A stretch of 64,000 nt of DNA from Rattus norvegicus (lineage: Eukaryota > Chordata > Mammalia > Rodentia > Muridae). Shown in pieces: positions 12,193-24,100 of the stretch; position 1 is the first letter of the stretch; each line of letters begins with the position of its first letter. The translations under genes and the position numbers were made by a program. The stretch covers positions 106,858,188-106,922,187 of the forward strand of contig NC_086025.1 in the NCBI RefSeq assembly GCF_036323735.1. Reading direction: 5' to 3'. The notes below the pieces were generated by a model. The model made no database searches. It was not told where the DNA came from and saw nothing but the letters and a program-made list of their open reading frames with translations.

Positions 12193-13227
12193 GGTAGAAG
12201 ACATTTTTAAGTACAAGGATAAAGAAAAAGACACCCAGAAAGAAAGTAAGGTGGACCTGAGAGGGCAAGCAAAGGTCTCCATCCTTTTAACTTTATTTTT
12301 GAAACCAAGTTTTTTCTTGCTCAGTTACTAGACAGCCCCTGGAGTTTGAACTTGCCAGCCTCCTGCCTCAGCCTCCCCCATAACTAAGTTATAAACACCA
12401 AGATCACAAACCTCCGCACCAGGCCTAGCTCTTACTTCTTCTTCACAAAGCTATTTCTCCCTATTCTAATTCCTTAGCAATCAAACATCTCAGAATGATG
12501 GTTCTAACAGCCATCTGGGTGGTGAAAGCCTGTGATCTAAAGTTCAGTTACACACCTAATGCATACAGCTGGACAGTAACACCTCCACACAAGCACTGAG
12601 GCTGACCTGGAAGCCAGGCTCTCCTCCTGACCCTGGGCGGTGCTTGCTAATAAGCATAAGAGTGGAGATTTAAGGCCGGGCAGGCAGCCTTCTTCTCATC
12701 TGTAAGGTGCTGCAGAGCTGTGACGTCATGGCTAACCGAGACCTAATGCTACTCTGAGAGCAAAGCTGCAATCTTCCATCTGAGCCGACAAGAGAAAAAT
12801 AACATAGAACCGGAAGGCTCTTTCCAGATATGTACTGGGGGCTAGTCTCAGGCATCAAATGAAGAAATCATATTCAAGGAGCTGGGTTTGGGTCCTCTTG
12901 TATAAGTGGGAAAAAAATAAAGCTTTAAAAGAAATAAGTGCAACAGCGCCACCTATGGAACATCCTACAAGGATCTCCCCAGAGTCTGCAAGGTTCTGCG
13001 ATTGAGATGCTCACAGACCCCAGGCAAAATTCAGCTAGCGCAGATCCTGGTCAGCTTCACGGAGGGTGGCACTGTTCAACAGCTAACATGTGTGACACCT
13101 ACATGTCAACAAAAGAGACAGACTCACAGAGGGCAGTCTAAGAACAGGAAGGGGTCTCAGAACGGGTCTTTCTTACAGTCCATTGCCAAACTTCCTCCCA
13201 ATCTCTGTATTTTTCCCAAAAGCTACT

Positions 13228-13360
13228 GAAGGGGCAGGAGAGATGGCTCAGTGGTTAAGAGTGGTTACTGCTCTTGCAGAGGATTAGAGTAGTTCCCAAC
13301 CCCGGCAGCCAGTGCCTTACGACTACCCTAATGCTCTCTTCTAACCTTCAAGGATACTCC
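13228..13360 (+). repeat. B2/B3-type SINE head (partial)
   Basis: GGCAGGAGAGATGGCTCAGT and TTACTGCTCTTGCAGAGGA mark the element. The rest is diverged and ends where the 48-bp tandem repeat begins. Confidence 0.75.
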
Positions 13361-13402
13361 CAAGTGAGCAGATGCATCCGTCCGTCCGCCCTGTCTTCCC
13401 AG

Positions 13403-13594
13403 ACACCTCCTTAAGCTCAGGCCACCGAGAACGAGTTCATGGTGACAGGGACACCTCCTTAAGCTCGGGCCACCGAGAACGAGTTCATGGTGACAGGGAT
13501 ACCTCCTTAAGCTCAGGCCACCGAGAACGAGTTCATGGTGACAGGGACACCTCCTTAAGCTCGGGCCACCGAGAACGAGTTCATGGTGACAGGC
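13403..13594. repeat. 48-bp tandem repeat, 4 copies, nested dimer
   Basis: Four 48-bp units beginning ACACCTCC (ATACCTCC in unit 3), containing CACCGAGAACGAGTTCATGG, end at 13,594. Units 1 and 3 carry CTCAGGCC while 2 and 4 carry CTCGGGCC, so the array looks like a duplicated 96-bp dimer. Open frames on both strands result from the multiple-of-three period. Confidence 0.95.
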
Positions 13595-13754
13595 AGGTGT
13601 TCTGGAGGACACCAGCTCAGCTCCACCCCAACCCTGCTATTCAATCCCTGGGTGACAAGTCTCTGTCCCCTAGAGAAGAGCACTGGCTCTGACCCTCAAC
13701 GCTCCTACTGGGAGCTGCAAAGCCCTGACTGAGGCTGGCAGATATTTGGGCCTC

Positions 13755-13818
13755 TTCTTTTTCTTTTTCTCTTTCTTTTTCTTTTTCACTTTCTTTTTCT
13801 TTTTCTTTTTCTTCTTTT
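13755..13818. repeat. (CTTTTT)n pyrimidine tract
   Basis: This tract of CTTTTT units is the probable A-tail expansion of the reverse B1 that follows. Confidence 0.9.
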
Positions 13819-13955
13819 AGACATGGATTCTCAGTTTAGCCCTGGCTGTCCTAGAACTCACTCTGTAGACCAGGCTGGCCTCAAACTCAGAGATCCACCT
13901 GCCTCTGCCTCCCGAGTGCTAGGATTAAAGGCGTGCACCATCACCGCCTGGCTTT
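13819..13955 (-). repeat. B1 SINE, reverse
   Basis: CTGTAGACCAGGCTGGCCTC and CTGCCTCCCGAGTGCTAGG are diagnostic, ending with CACCATCACCGCCTGGCT. Confidence 0.93.
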
Positions 13956-14256
13956 GGACCATTTGTCACGCTAGCCACAACCCCCCCCCATCACATGCCA
14001 ATGCACGGAATGAAGACCAGGGGTTCTACCAGCAAGCCACACCTCAGGCCTGTTTCGATCAATTTAATGATGAGCAATATTACCAAGTTCAGAGAGAAGG
14101 AAAAGTAGAGGCCACCATTACAAGCCAATGACAAGCACTTTCTTCTGGTTAAATGTAGAATGTTCTAGACACTTTTTTTGGTCCTAGATAAGGGACCCAG
14201 GCCCTCTCGCCATCCTAGGCAAGAACTCTACAAGTGGACTACAATTTCCTTCTTTA

Positions 14257-14362
14257 GTTTTTTTTTTTTTTTTTTTTTTTTTCCCCGGAGCTGGGGACCG
14301 AACCCAGGGCCTTGCGCTTCCTAGGTAAGCGCTCTACCACTGAGCTAAATCCCCAGCCCCCT
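14257..14362 (-). repeat. ID SINE with perfect target-site duplication
   Basis: Near-consensus rat ID in reverse orientation, with a T-run, GGAGCTGGGGACCGAACCCA and CTGAGCTAAATCCCCAGCCC. Identical 15-bp flanks CAATTTCCTTCTTTA at 14,242-14,256 and 14,363-14,377 prove insertion by retrotransposition, probably recent. Confidence 0.97.
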
Positions 14363-14814
14363 CAATTTCCTTCTTTAAAAAAAAAAAAAAAGCAGGATCT
14401 CATGTAGTCCAGGCTGGCCTCAAACACACTATGTAGCTAAGGCTGGCTTTCAATCCCTAAGCCTCTGGCCTCCACCTTCCAGAGGCTCTGACTATGGGAG
14501 CCCAGCGTCCTAGCTGGCTTTCCAGCCCGATTTTTTAAAAGAAACTACATTTTGTCCTTTAGTTATAGAGTCAGAGGTCCACATACAAATCTTCAGAATA
14601 AGGATCACTTGTGAGTAGCATGGAGCTAATGTTGAAATATTAAAAGAAAAGATAATTTAAGGAGAAAAAAACACACTTTTTTTAATTTTTTAAAACTTTT
14701 TAAAAAGTTCTTTTAAATTTTTTTAAGAGAGAAAGAAATGTCCTTTTTTCTGAGGAAAAGCACTTGAAAACTATTCCACCAGGGTCTGTGAGGTCTAAAA
14801 GTGTTCAGCTGAAT

Positions 14815-15045
14815 TACTGGGGCCTGGAGAAGCAGCTTGTGGCTAGAAACTCCTACACTCTGACAGAGGACACAGTTCAGTTCCCCGAAACCACATTATA
14901 CAGCTCACAACTGCCTGCAACTCTAGCTCCCAGTGACCAACATTGTCTTCTGGCCCGTGCAGGCACCGCACACACTCGTGACAGACAGACGGGGAGACAC
15001 ACACACACACACACACACACACGAGTAAAAATAAAGCTTAAAAAA
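14815..15045 (+). repeat. B3-type SINE with (CA)n tail
   Basis: Diverged head GGGGCCTGGAGAAGCAGC, body ACTGCCTGCAACTCTAGCTC, tail (CA)n at 14,998-15,022 then AAATAAAGC. Confidence 0.65.
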
Positions 15046-15057
15046 ATAGAGGTATCC

Positions 15058-15240
15058 TTGGGGCTAGAGAGATGGCTCTGCAGTTAAGAGCACTAACTGC
15101 TCTTCCAGAGGTCCTGATTCCTAGCATCACAGGGTGGCTCACAACCATCTGTAATGGGGTCTGATGCCCTCTTCTGGTGTCTGAAGACAGCGACAGTGTA
15201 CTCACATGCATAAAATAAATAATTCTTTAAAAATAAATAG
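15058..15240 (+). repeat. B2 SINE
   Basis: GGGGCTAGAGAGATGGCTCT to AAATAAATAATTCTTTAAAAA, with TGATGCCCTCTTCTGGTGTC in the body. Confidence 0.92.
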
Positions 15241-15757
15241 AAGTATCGTACATCCCTGTTACTACCTTGTAATCATCATAAAACCTGTGATACTCACAGC
15301 TGCCTCAGCTTTCCCCTACCACGGTCCACCTTATTCCCCTCAGACAGGGTCCCTCGCTGAACCTGAAACTCATTCTTGCCTTAGGCTGGCTGGCCAGCAG
15401 TTCCAGGGATAGAACCTATGAGAGAGGCTGCTGGCTGGGTTTGCCTGGGCGCAGTCTTAACAGAGGAGGCACTTGGGCTGTACAAATGGGGAAAGTGAAC
15501 TGACCATAGGCCATCATTTCTCTCGGCTTCTTGATTATGAGTATCACATGACTAGGACCCCCTCCTTATATGGACTGCCACCTGGAATTATTAATTAAAA
15601 TAAAGCTTCTCCCCCAACATTGCTTTTGTCAGAGTATAGTGTCACAGCGAGTATGGAAAATAAATAAGAGAACTTGTCTTTGTTACCTGGTGCTGTGCTT
15701 CTCATGTTTAGAAAACACATTCTTACCCACTAAGCCATCGTCCCAGCCCCTTTTAGC

Positions 15758-15805
15758 ATGTGTGAGTGTGTGTGTGTGTGTGTGTGGTGTGTGTGGTGAT
15801 CAGAG
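15758..15805. repeat. (GT)n microsatellite
   Basis: GTGTGAGTGTGTGTGTGTGT with one GGTG interruption. The flanking sequence resembles a reverse B3 tail. Confidence 0.85.
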
Positions 15806-16029
15806 GACAACTTGTAACAACAGTCAGTCCTCCTCTCCCACATTAATCAAACTAAGGCCATCAGACTGGGTGGCAAATGCCTTTACCCAATGGGCCACAC
15901 TCCTAGCCTTTCGATATCTTTCCAAATACTGTCTTACTGTATAGCCCAGGCTGGCCTAGAACTCCCTATGCAGTTCATGCAGGCCTTGGACTCATGGGGA
16001 GCCTCCTGACTCAGCCCCTTGGGGTTAAA

Positions 16030-17320
16030 CAACTTCGTCCCAATCTTGTGTAACAAAATAGGCATCTGGGTTTCTGCTCTTCTGTGGCTCGAGAGGAGAG
16101 CTGGGTGCTCAACTCATGAAGGGAGGATGCTAAATGCCTGGCTTGTCTGCAGTAAGGCAAGGCTGACACTACACACCAGCTGCTCTGTAGATTAGAATCT
16201 GAGAGAAGATGGTGCCTCGGTCCCCCAGATCCAGCATGCGGATGAACAGAAGGCCACTCCAATTCTACAGTCCTCGGTCTCTTTGACCTTCCGGCCTTCC
16301 AGCCGTCACCTGAGCATTTTAAGGTACAGGGTGTCTTCAACAATGAAAAGTTCCAACATTTTCACACAAAGCAAAGCTAAACGAAGACATTTCTCCTGAG
16401 ACATGGACCAGTTCTTCTGTTGCTTAAGCTTCCTCTGTTCACACCCAGCAAGGAAACAAGATGAAATGTTACAGTGCTGCCCTAAAAGCTTCGGGCTTCA
16501 CAGTCACAGCAGGGGTTGGGGGCTGCACACTGACAACCTCGGAGCTGACTAGGAGTGAGACTCCACAGGCAGTGGTCTCACAGCAGGGTGTGAGCTATAC
16601 CCAGCATCTGGGGGAGATCAAAGCCTGGAAGGACAGGGCAGATTCCTCCCTGCTCTCAGCAATGCCTCTCAACCTGCTCCTTTCTACTCCAATAATGGAG
16701 ATGCCTCCAGGGGCTTCTAGCAGACAGGCATAAAGGGCCCTTGAGTGCCTTCATCTGAGCAGCACCCAGTACACCTAGCAGCTTCTGCATCCTCCATGTG
16801 ATGACAGAATCACTCTGACACCCCTCCAAAAGCATCCAGTACTGGGGACTGAAGTTTCCTGAGAAAGCTGCACCTCATGTAAGTCAGTCCACAGACCAAC
16901 TGAATGACTACTCCCATGACTACAGAGTTTGACTGTAACAGATCAAGATCCAAAATTATCCCAGGCTGCCTTTAGCACCTTAACAGCCATTTCTTACCAC
17001 CTCTGAGCCAGTGTTCTTGTGACTATCTTGTAATGTATTAATTTAGCAGACCCCTACCTTCCACCAACCCTAAAGCCTATGAATGTCATCAGACAGCTAC
17101 TGAGACCTATTGCAGAGACGTCCCTGCTTTGCTGTAACCCCCAAACTGACGTCCCTGCTGATGTTTCTGATGAGTTCACCCATTTATGGCTGTCTCTGGT
17201 TCTGTGACTACAAAAGGCAAATGTAACCATGTCCATAGTGGGAAAAGGTCACTTGGGACAAGCCGAATCTATGTTCGTGGCCTATAATCACTCAGATTTG
17301 GTTCAGAATAAACTATCTCC
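16030..17320. other. Trappc9 intronic sequence, nothing recognised
   Basis: No SINE or tandem repeat was recognised, and no exon consistent with the known order of Trappc9 segments. Confidence 0.45.
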
Positions 17321-17326
17321 TTTGTT

Positions 17327-17465
17327 CTAGGCATAGTGGCACACACCTTTATCCCAGAACTCGGGAGGCAGAGGCAGGTGGATCTCTGAGTTCAAGGCCA
17401 GCCTGCTCTACCACTCGAGTTCCAGGACGACCAGGACTATACAGAGAAACCCTGTCTCAAAACAC
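17327..17465 (+). repeat. B1 SINE
   Basis: GGCATAGTGGCACACACCTT, GGGAGGCAGAGGCAGGTGGA and AGAGAAACCCTGTCTCAAAA are in order, followed by an AATAACAAT-rich tail. Confidence 0.93.
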
Positions 17466-18101
17466 AATAACAACAATAATAAATTAAATGAATACATGGA
17501 ATGAATAATAAACCATCCCCTTCCCTTTGGAGTAAGAGCTGTGTTTGGCAATGACACTATGTCGTCCCCCTTAAGGAGAAAATGCGGCTTACTCTTCACT
17601 GAGGTTTTCTAAGTCTCGCAGACCAAAGAGTAGCTTTGGCTTTGAGTTAGGCACAGAAAGTGGCCAGGAACACACTAGGACACAATGTCAATGAGCACTT
17701 GTGGGCCCCTCATCTGGAGAAGTCTTTCACTCTTCACTGGAACCAATCGCTGGAAAAACAACATTAACTAGCTAGGACATTTTCAAGGAAACAAGACGTA
17801 TCCCTGGTCCCTGCATCTGTTAAAACCGACTCCAGGGACCAATGTTACTCACTACATGGGTACCCAAGTCCACTCTGCCAGGGAACTTCTACAAGGGCCT
17901 AGAAATCAGTGGTCACTGTATGTAAAGCCTCCCTGTACCAGTCAGGCCGATAAGCCAGAAGAAAATGTCTCCTTCGGGATTTCAGACTGCACAGAATCCT
18001 CCTACCTAGACACACTCATCAGACCTGAGAGAAAGGAGAAGTCAGAACAAGGTGACTCCTTAGAGACTGCAGCGGTGCAGGCTGGAGAGAGGCAGGCTCA
18101 C

Positions 18102-18230
18102 CTGGCCGGTGTCGGTTGGCTGCTTCTGAGGGAAGTGAGTTGCCTGGGAGTCTCCGAGCCCCGGTCTTGCCGCCAGTTCCTCCAGGATAATGGTAGATGA
18201 CGGAAGCAGAACACAGCCCTTCCAGGGCAG
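18102..18230 (-). CDS. Trappc9: Trappc9 coding exon, residues ~244-287
   Basis: The acceptor CACCACCCAG (18,231-18,240) precedes 129 nt encoding a segment that starts Ala-Ala-Leu-Glu-Gly-Leu-Cys-Ser-Ala-Ser-Val-Ile-Tyr-His-Tyr and ends Ala-Asn-Arg-His-Arg-Pro. The donor is CAG|GTGAG. Both flanking introns are phase 1 and the length is divisible by three. The peptide is strongly conserved with human TRAPPC9, and the Gly-Gly-Thr-Gly-Gly-Lys stretch is recognisable. A few substitutions lie in the linker before Glu-Ala-Ala-Asn. The reading frame runs past both splice sites by chance, so the simple ORF here is longer than the exon. Confidence 0.95.
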
Positions 18231-18349
18231 CTGGGTGGTGAAGAGAAGCGTAGATGGTTGGTAAAGTCACCTGCAGGGGCTCAGAAGGACTCAAACAGTC
18301 AGCTTATCGGAAAATGCCAATTTCCCCAAAACAAAGTCCACAGTTAAAG

Positions 18350-18490
18350 ATCACTAGGTGGGCATGGTCATACATGCCTTTAATTTAATCTGGGAAGGCA
18401 AAGGAAAAGGCAAGTGGGTCTCTGTAAGTTCGAATCCGGTCTGGGCTACATAGCAAGTTACAGGCCAGAGTGAGAGCATGTCTCATAGAA
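18350..18490 (+). repeat. B1 SINE (diverged)
   Basis: GTGGGCATGGTCATACATGC, then GTGGGTCTCTGTAAGTTCGA and CATGTCTC in B1 order. It lies 120 bp beyond the start of the 129-nt Trappc9 exon. Confidence 0.8.
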
Positions 18491-18774
18491 TTGAAAAGAA
18501 AAATCACTAGTTTTGCAGCACACAGAGATATGCCACCACCTTTTGCAGGCCATGTCAGGGAAGGCAACACAAGACACTAGCAAGGCTCAAAGCTTCACTG
18601 GTGGCCTGAATAAGCAGGGAAATTTTTATTTTCTCACGTGTTCATAGGATCACCATGTTTTTAGAGCTCTTTTGTTTGGTTTGTTACATTTACTTATTTA
18701 ATGGGATGGGACGAGGGCATGTGCCATAGTGTGTGTGTCAAAGCCAGAGGGTAACTTAGAAGATTTAGGCTTCT

Positions 18775-18865
18775 CCTTCCACTCTGTGGGTACTGAGATT
18801 TGAACTCAGGTCATCAGGCTTGGCAGCAAGCACCTTTCCCCACTAAGTCATCCTGTCAGCCCTAA
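18775..18865 (-). repeat. B2/B3-type SINE remnant, reverse
   Basis: GATTTGAACTCAGGTCATCA followed by CCCACTAAGTCATCCTGTCA is the reverse complement of a diverged B2/B3 head. Confidence 0.6.
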
Positions 18866-19025
18866 GGGACCAGCAGTTTTACACGCATTACACTGCAGGT
18901 GCTGTACCAGACTGTGAGGATACAGAGGAAAGTATGCTGGGCTGAAAACATTTAACGGTATGACTGGGGCATGCGCAGTGGTGATAGAGTGCTTGGCAAG
19001 CAAGCAAGGATCCATCCTAGACAGA

Positions 19026-19142
19026 AAAGTGAAGGGGAGGGGAGGGAACAGGAGAGGAGAGGGAGGAAGGGAGGGAAAGAGAAAGGGAGGGAGAGATAGG
19101 AGGGGGGGGGAGAGAGAGAGAGAGAGATAGGAGAGAGAGAGG
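19026..19142. repeat. Purine-only GGA/GA low-complexity tract
   Basis: AGGGGAGGGGAGGGA to GAGAGAGATAGGAGAGAGAGAG with only two non-purines. Confidence 0.9.
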
Positions 19143-19159
19143 TGGATTTAAAACCAATA

Positions 19160-19290
19160 GCTCTAAGCAGGGTGGATCCGGAATCTGGGAGGCAGAGGCA
19201 GGTGGATCTCTGAGTTCAAGGCCAGCCTAGTTTACAAAGTGAATCCCAGGGCAGTCACAGCTACACAGAGAAAACAAGATACAATATCTC
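19160..19290 (+). repeat. B1 SINE
   Basis: GGAGGCAGAGGCAGGTGGAT, then AGGCCAGCCTAGTTTACAAA and CTACACAGAGAAAAC. Confidence 0.85.
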
Positions 19291-19727
19291 TAAGTTAGGA
19301 TCAAACTACCCTCCCCCATATCCTACATGCGTCTATGTCATCTAGAATAGCACCCGACACTTGTGGACCAGTCTCTTTCATAAGGTAGCCCTGAACACAT
19401 ATGTACATCCAGTTCTCTCACTGGGGGCTACATCTTCATGATCCCTAATGTGTGCAAGAAGAATAGACGCTGGAGTGATATGCAAAGGCGTGAGCAATGG
19501 CAGCCAATGCAGAGGCCAAGGGCACAGGCAGAAGAAAAACACGCCTCCTTCAGAGGATGCAGGGCAGGCCAGGTGCAGAGTAAACAGCAGATATGTCATG
19601 GAGATGACCCCATAAAGCAATCAGCAGGCACTGCCTGCTTCCCCTCCCTCGCCTTTCTTTGTGATGTTTCCTCATAAATACCTGTGGACACATCCACTTG
19701 TCAACCCATCTGCTCAGTCAGTCTTAC

Positions 19728-19873
19728 CCCCTAACCACAGGAAGTCATTCACTGAGCGCAGGAGCTCCACGGACATGTGGTAGTGTACCAGGGCGTCCTG
19801 CAGCATCCCAGCCTGGAGGCACAAGTCCCCAACGTGCTTCCGCATGCGTCCTTGGCACCGCTTCTTATAGTGT
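19728..19873 (-). CDS. Trappc9: Trappc9 coding exon, residues ~195-243
   Basis: This 146-nt exon has acceptor TTATCTTCCAG and donor G|GTAAGAC (19,721-19,727). It completes the arginine codon split from the first coding exon and encodes His-Tyr-Lys-Lys-Arg-Cys-Gln-Gly-Arg-Met-Arg-Lys-His-Val-Gly-Asp-Leu-Cys-Leu-Gln-Ala-Gly, then a helix ending Asn-Asp-Phe-Leu-Trp-Leu. That is the start of the helical-repeat region of TRAPPC9. It is too short and too interrupted by stops in its flanks to stand out as an ORF, but frame, splice sites and family match all agree. Confidence 0.94.
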
Positions 19874-20729
19874 CTGGAAGATAAAATCCAAGGGAAATGC
19901 CTTGTTACTGCTGCCCCCCTCCCCCGGCACAGGGCTGAGCATGATGCAAGTTTCTACCACTAACAAATGCTGAGAAGCCAGTGTTAGGCTCTAAGGTTGG
20001 AAGCCAGCAGCAGTCATTGCCAGTCATGTGAGCTGCAGGGGTCCTCACCTCAACGCTGTGCTGCCCTGTGGGCTTTCTAAAGTACTCTGTAGCTGCCACT
20101 CCCGCTGCCCACTCAGAGGCTGCTACAGCAGGAGCCTTCTTCTCTGACAGCTCCAGTTTCAACATTATCACAGAGTATATGTCTCTGCTTTTAAATAAGT
20201 CAGTATGTCCCCCCCTTTAACTAGGATTACTCCATAGAGAGAGATGGGGCACATCATTGGTCAGTTATCTGGCTGGGGTTCTTCAAACACTGGTGCAGAC
20301 GCGCTACGGACCAATGCACAACATGGAGTAGGCTTGCCCTCTGAAAACACTACTAACCCTTTGAATATTAACCAGCTTCAAAGATGCGATTCCTTTACGA
20401 GAGCAATCAGCAGCTGTGTTAAGTGGAAGCAATTCTTCTCAAGAATGAGCCATAGAGGAGTGGGTAAGGTCCTGACTAAATCAAAGGGACTGGCAGATCC
20501 CGACAGGAAGTGAAGCCATGTCTGGCCTAGCTCCATCAGTGCCCCCTGGCTCTCAGACTACTTAGCTTCTGTACACTCGATGCTATTAGAACTAAGGCAA
20601 GCCTGCACAAAAGTGCGTTGTCGTTTGCTAGCTTACTCCCTGGCCACAGGGCTACACCAGGACGGCCCTGCTAACAAGCAGCACTGCCTGGGCCTAGCCT
20701 CACTATCTGAGGGGGAAAATCACTCTGGG

Positions 20730-20885
20730 GGCTGGAGATGGCTGAGCACTTGCTATTCTTCCAGATAACCCTTCCTTCAGTTCCCAGCACCCGTGTGATA
20801 GCAGACAGTAGTCTGTAAGTCCAGCTCCAGGGGATCCAGCACTGTCTTCTCCCTCCACGGGCCCTCACACACACGGTGTACTGCA
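20730..20885 (+). repeat. B3-type SINE (diverged)
   Basis: GGGGGCTGGAGATGGCTGAG at the start, CAGTTCCCAGCACCCGTGTG and CCAGCTCCAGGGGATCCAGC in the body. Confidence 0.75.
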
Positions 20886-21075
20886 GTGAAAGGGAAGCAC
20901 AAAAGTGTCGTGTTTGACTGTTCCTGCCATGTCCTTGTTGCAGAGACCTGGTTCTCAGAGGGGGGAAGGAGGCGTGGGGCATGGCTGGGTCTCTCAGGCA
21001 GGGTTGGTACCACTTCACTACCAAGGAATTCTGAGCTTGTGACAGAACTTGGGCACTTACAGGAGGAGTTGTATT

Positions 21076-21087
21076 TTGTTTGTTTTG

Positions 21088-21117
<30 letters not shown>
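21076..21117. repeat. (GTTTT)n microsatellite
   Basis: Eight or so GTTTT units. Confidence 0.92.
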
Positions 21118-21119
<2 letters not shown>

Positions 21120-21120
<1 letters not shown>

Positions 21121-24100
21121 GACTCTAAAACTGGCCTGCTTTAAGTTCAAGCATCCCGGAACAGACTCAGTAGAGAGAAGATCTGAGCAACCTGAACCTC
21201 AATCCTGCTACATCACCCACTGGCTGTGTGATGCTGGACCAATCACTTCAATGCCTTGAGAATGCTGACTCTGCAAAAGTGGGTCTGCTGCCCCACCTTG
21301 GACACTGTTGGCAACAAGAGGTACATAGGTTGGGGGGTGTGGGGGGAGTTGACAGATAGCTGTGCTGGCTTCACCACCCCTCCTCCTCTTCCCCAGAGAG
21401 CACTGGGCCTGCAAATACTCAGGCAACTCACACTGCCTTCTCCCTAGGAGCTACTACAATCACAGGAACGATTCCCACAACTAACTAAGTGTCTTCTCCC
21501 ACTCCTGTATCTCCACTCTCCTCGGATCCCCTACCCAATCTCCCATGTGGGTCCACAGAAAGGACAGGGCATTAGCTGGAAATCCCATCCTGCCCTACTT
21601 GGGGCCCTTCCCTCCTCGAGGATGATCTCACCCATCTCCTGTCACTACAGCCACCCAAACTGCTCCAGACAAGCTCCCACCTCCAATCCACTACCAGAGC
21701 CCGAGTCACTCACATCTGGCCACAGTAGGATTTTCACAATGGACAGACAACTCTCCACATACACTACACCTTTAAGTCACGTGCCAATTACCCCAAGACA
21801 CCATATTCCTCATCTCCTGCTACTGGGGCTCTTCCCATCCCCAGCTTCCAAAGGGCTCCCCAGATCAGCTCATCTATTTCTAAGGTTCTAGACACACAGC
21901 AAGTGCCCAGAACTGTGTGCCATACTACTTCTAGGGGGTCTTCACTAAGAAAGGCAATTTTTCCTTCAAGGGGCACCTAGGCAGGTCCTTGTTCCCCACA
22001 AGGGAAACCCAGAGGACAGGCCAGGACACAGATCTCTGGAGGTCTCTGTGACAAGCCTGCTAGGGTAAGCAGATGAGAAAAGGAGAGCCCAGGACAAGCT
22101 ATTGTCACATGAATAAATGCAGGACCTAGTGAGGGACAGAAAGCCTCTGTAACCACAGTAGGACCCCTGCTGTTTCCCTGAAGCATATCCTCAGCTCCCT
22201 GAACTCGTGACAATAATTTCCTTTTGCTCAGCGGCCCTAGAATGGGAGAGAGCCTCTCAGCAAGTCCAGCCTATCTCCATGGAGACAAAGTAAATGAAAT
22301 ATGAAAGCGTTTGCAGTACATGGAGCCTCAGAGGCTGTGTCCTATAGCAGGATGCAGAACAAGACCCTTGCCCTCCAATCAGGAGGACCAGAGTGGCACA
22401 GTGGAGACTAGCTCAGCCAATGAGCATCCTGGAAGGCTGACTTCAGCTGCCGAGGGGGTCTAGATCTGTGATGCAGGTAAGTGACATGGCAACAGCCTCC
22501 TCCCCTGTGCAGAGAGGGCTTTGCTGCCTGTATCAGGGAGGAAAGCCCGCCTGGGGAGCCTGGGCAGAGCTCTGCAGGCAGAGAAGGAATAGTGGTCAGT
22601 AAACACAGGTCTTCACATACTCAAGTCTCAACAAACTAGCTATTGGGAAGGTCATTGCTTCCTGGTCTTAGGAAAGTCTCTCTTGAGCCCTCTTAAAGAG
22701 CGAGACTGCTATTCACTTAGAATGACCTCTGTCCTTTCTGGGGAGGAGCTGCTGAGAAAAGGGAATACGGAATGGACCCCTCAGGGAAAAGCAAATAGAG
22801 AAGGCAGGCAGCTCCCCATAGCAGCTCTGCTTCCCACATGTCTGACCTGCAGCCCCAACACCATGCACATCCCACAGCCGCAGTCACCCGCCGCATGCCT
22901 CACTCACTTCCAAGCCTGGGGTCAAGCGGGGCTGCACTCTTGGTGTCCCATGTTAAAACAACCCCATGAAAACCTCTGCAGCCACCCGGATGAACCAGCA
23001 TCTCGCACCCTCAAAACAAAATGGAGTTAGTAAGGCTTATTTGTCACCAAATACTAAAGACCACAAAGGTCTCTGGAGCAAGTATTTTTGACAAACATCA
23101 AACACCAATGGGTTAGGGGCTGAGGAAACTAAAATCTAAAAGAAAGAAATTAACAATTAAAGGACTGCTCAGAACACACAGGAAACTAGGCAGCGGTGTT
23201 GGCTTTTGAAGCAATGGCGGCAAAGGGAACAGCACATGAGGGAACTCGCCACTTTCTCGGTGGCGTGTTCACAGCCTACCTTTTCAGACCCAACAACATA
23301 CTCACAGGGCGGTATGATAGAAAACAAAAGAAAGGAAGAAAGAAAAGAAAGAGGGACAAGCAAAATTAGAAACGTACAAGAACAAAAATAACTCTGAGAG
23401 CTACACACTATATGTACTAGACCCCTGATGACTGGCCTGTGTCAGTGTGGGACTCACGCCCACGCTCGCCCAATGCTCAGAGGAAGGCTTGCTCTGTGGG
23501 AACAATCACCTTACGGCTACTGGGGCAAATTAAAACTGACCCTGTGTCCAGACACTTCTCCTCAAGTATGGATGGACACCAGGTCATTTCGCTTTGGACG
23601 TGTATGCACACTACCAGGAAGGGCGGGCAAACGTGAGACTCTGTCCTGTCCCCAGAGCCTCTCAGAAAACAGATTATGGAGTTGTGATGAAGACAGCTGG
23701 ATGGGCTGGACTGTGGTTTCCTGGCATCGTTCCCTCACTCAAACCCGAAGTCTACCTGAGTAGGGGCTATGGAGTGAGCATGTCTGGAACAGCAGCTCTG
23801 ATTCTGTAGCTATCTGGCTTTCTAACCCTTCCTTCTAGAGAGCCAGGCCAGGAAATCACAAGCCCGCTGCAAAGGTGAAAGAGAGCAGGGCCTGAGATAC
23901 ACCAGAGCTTCAGCTCCAGGTGAGACACGAAGATTCCTCCCAGACCTTGCCAAACACCCCAGGCTGTGCGACAGGGCTGCTCTTTGCTTCCAACCCCGAC
24001 GGCTGCTCTTGGCCTATGCTCGATTCCGTGAGATTTCTGTGCAGACTCACTGTCAAACAGAAAGTCGCTATATGACTCTAGATAACTCCAGAAGCGTATT

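Noticed and set aside
11116..12282. Open frames of 280-390 codons on both strands with a 9-residue repeat
   Set aside because: They result from a 27-bp minisatellite whose period is a multiple of three. Multiple frames are open on both strands, the array is in an intron, and there is no start, splice or family evidence.
13328..13692. Repetitive 94- and 106-codon ORFs
   Set aside because: A product of the 48-bp tandem repeat; both strands are open and no known protein matches.
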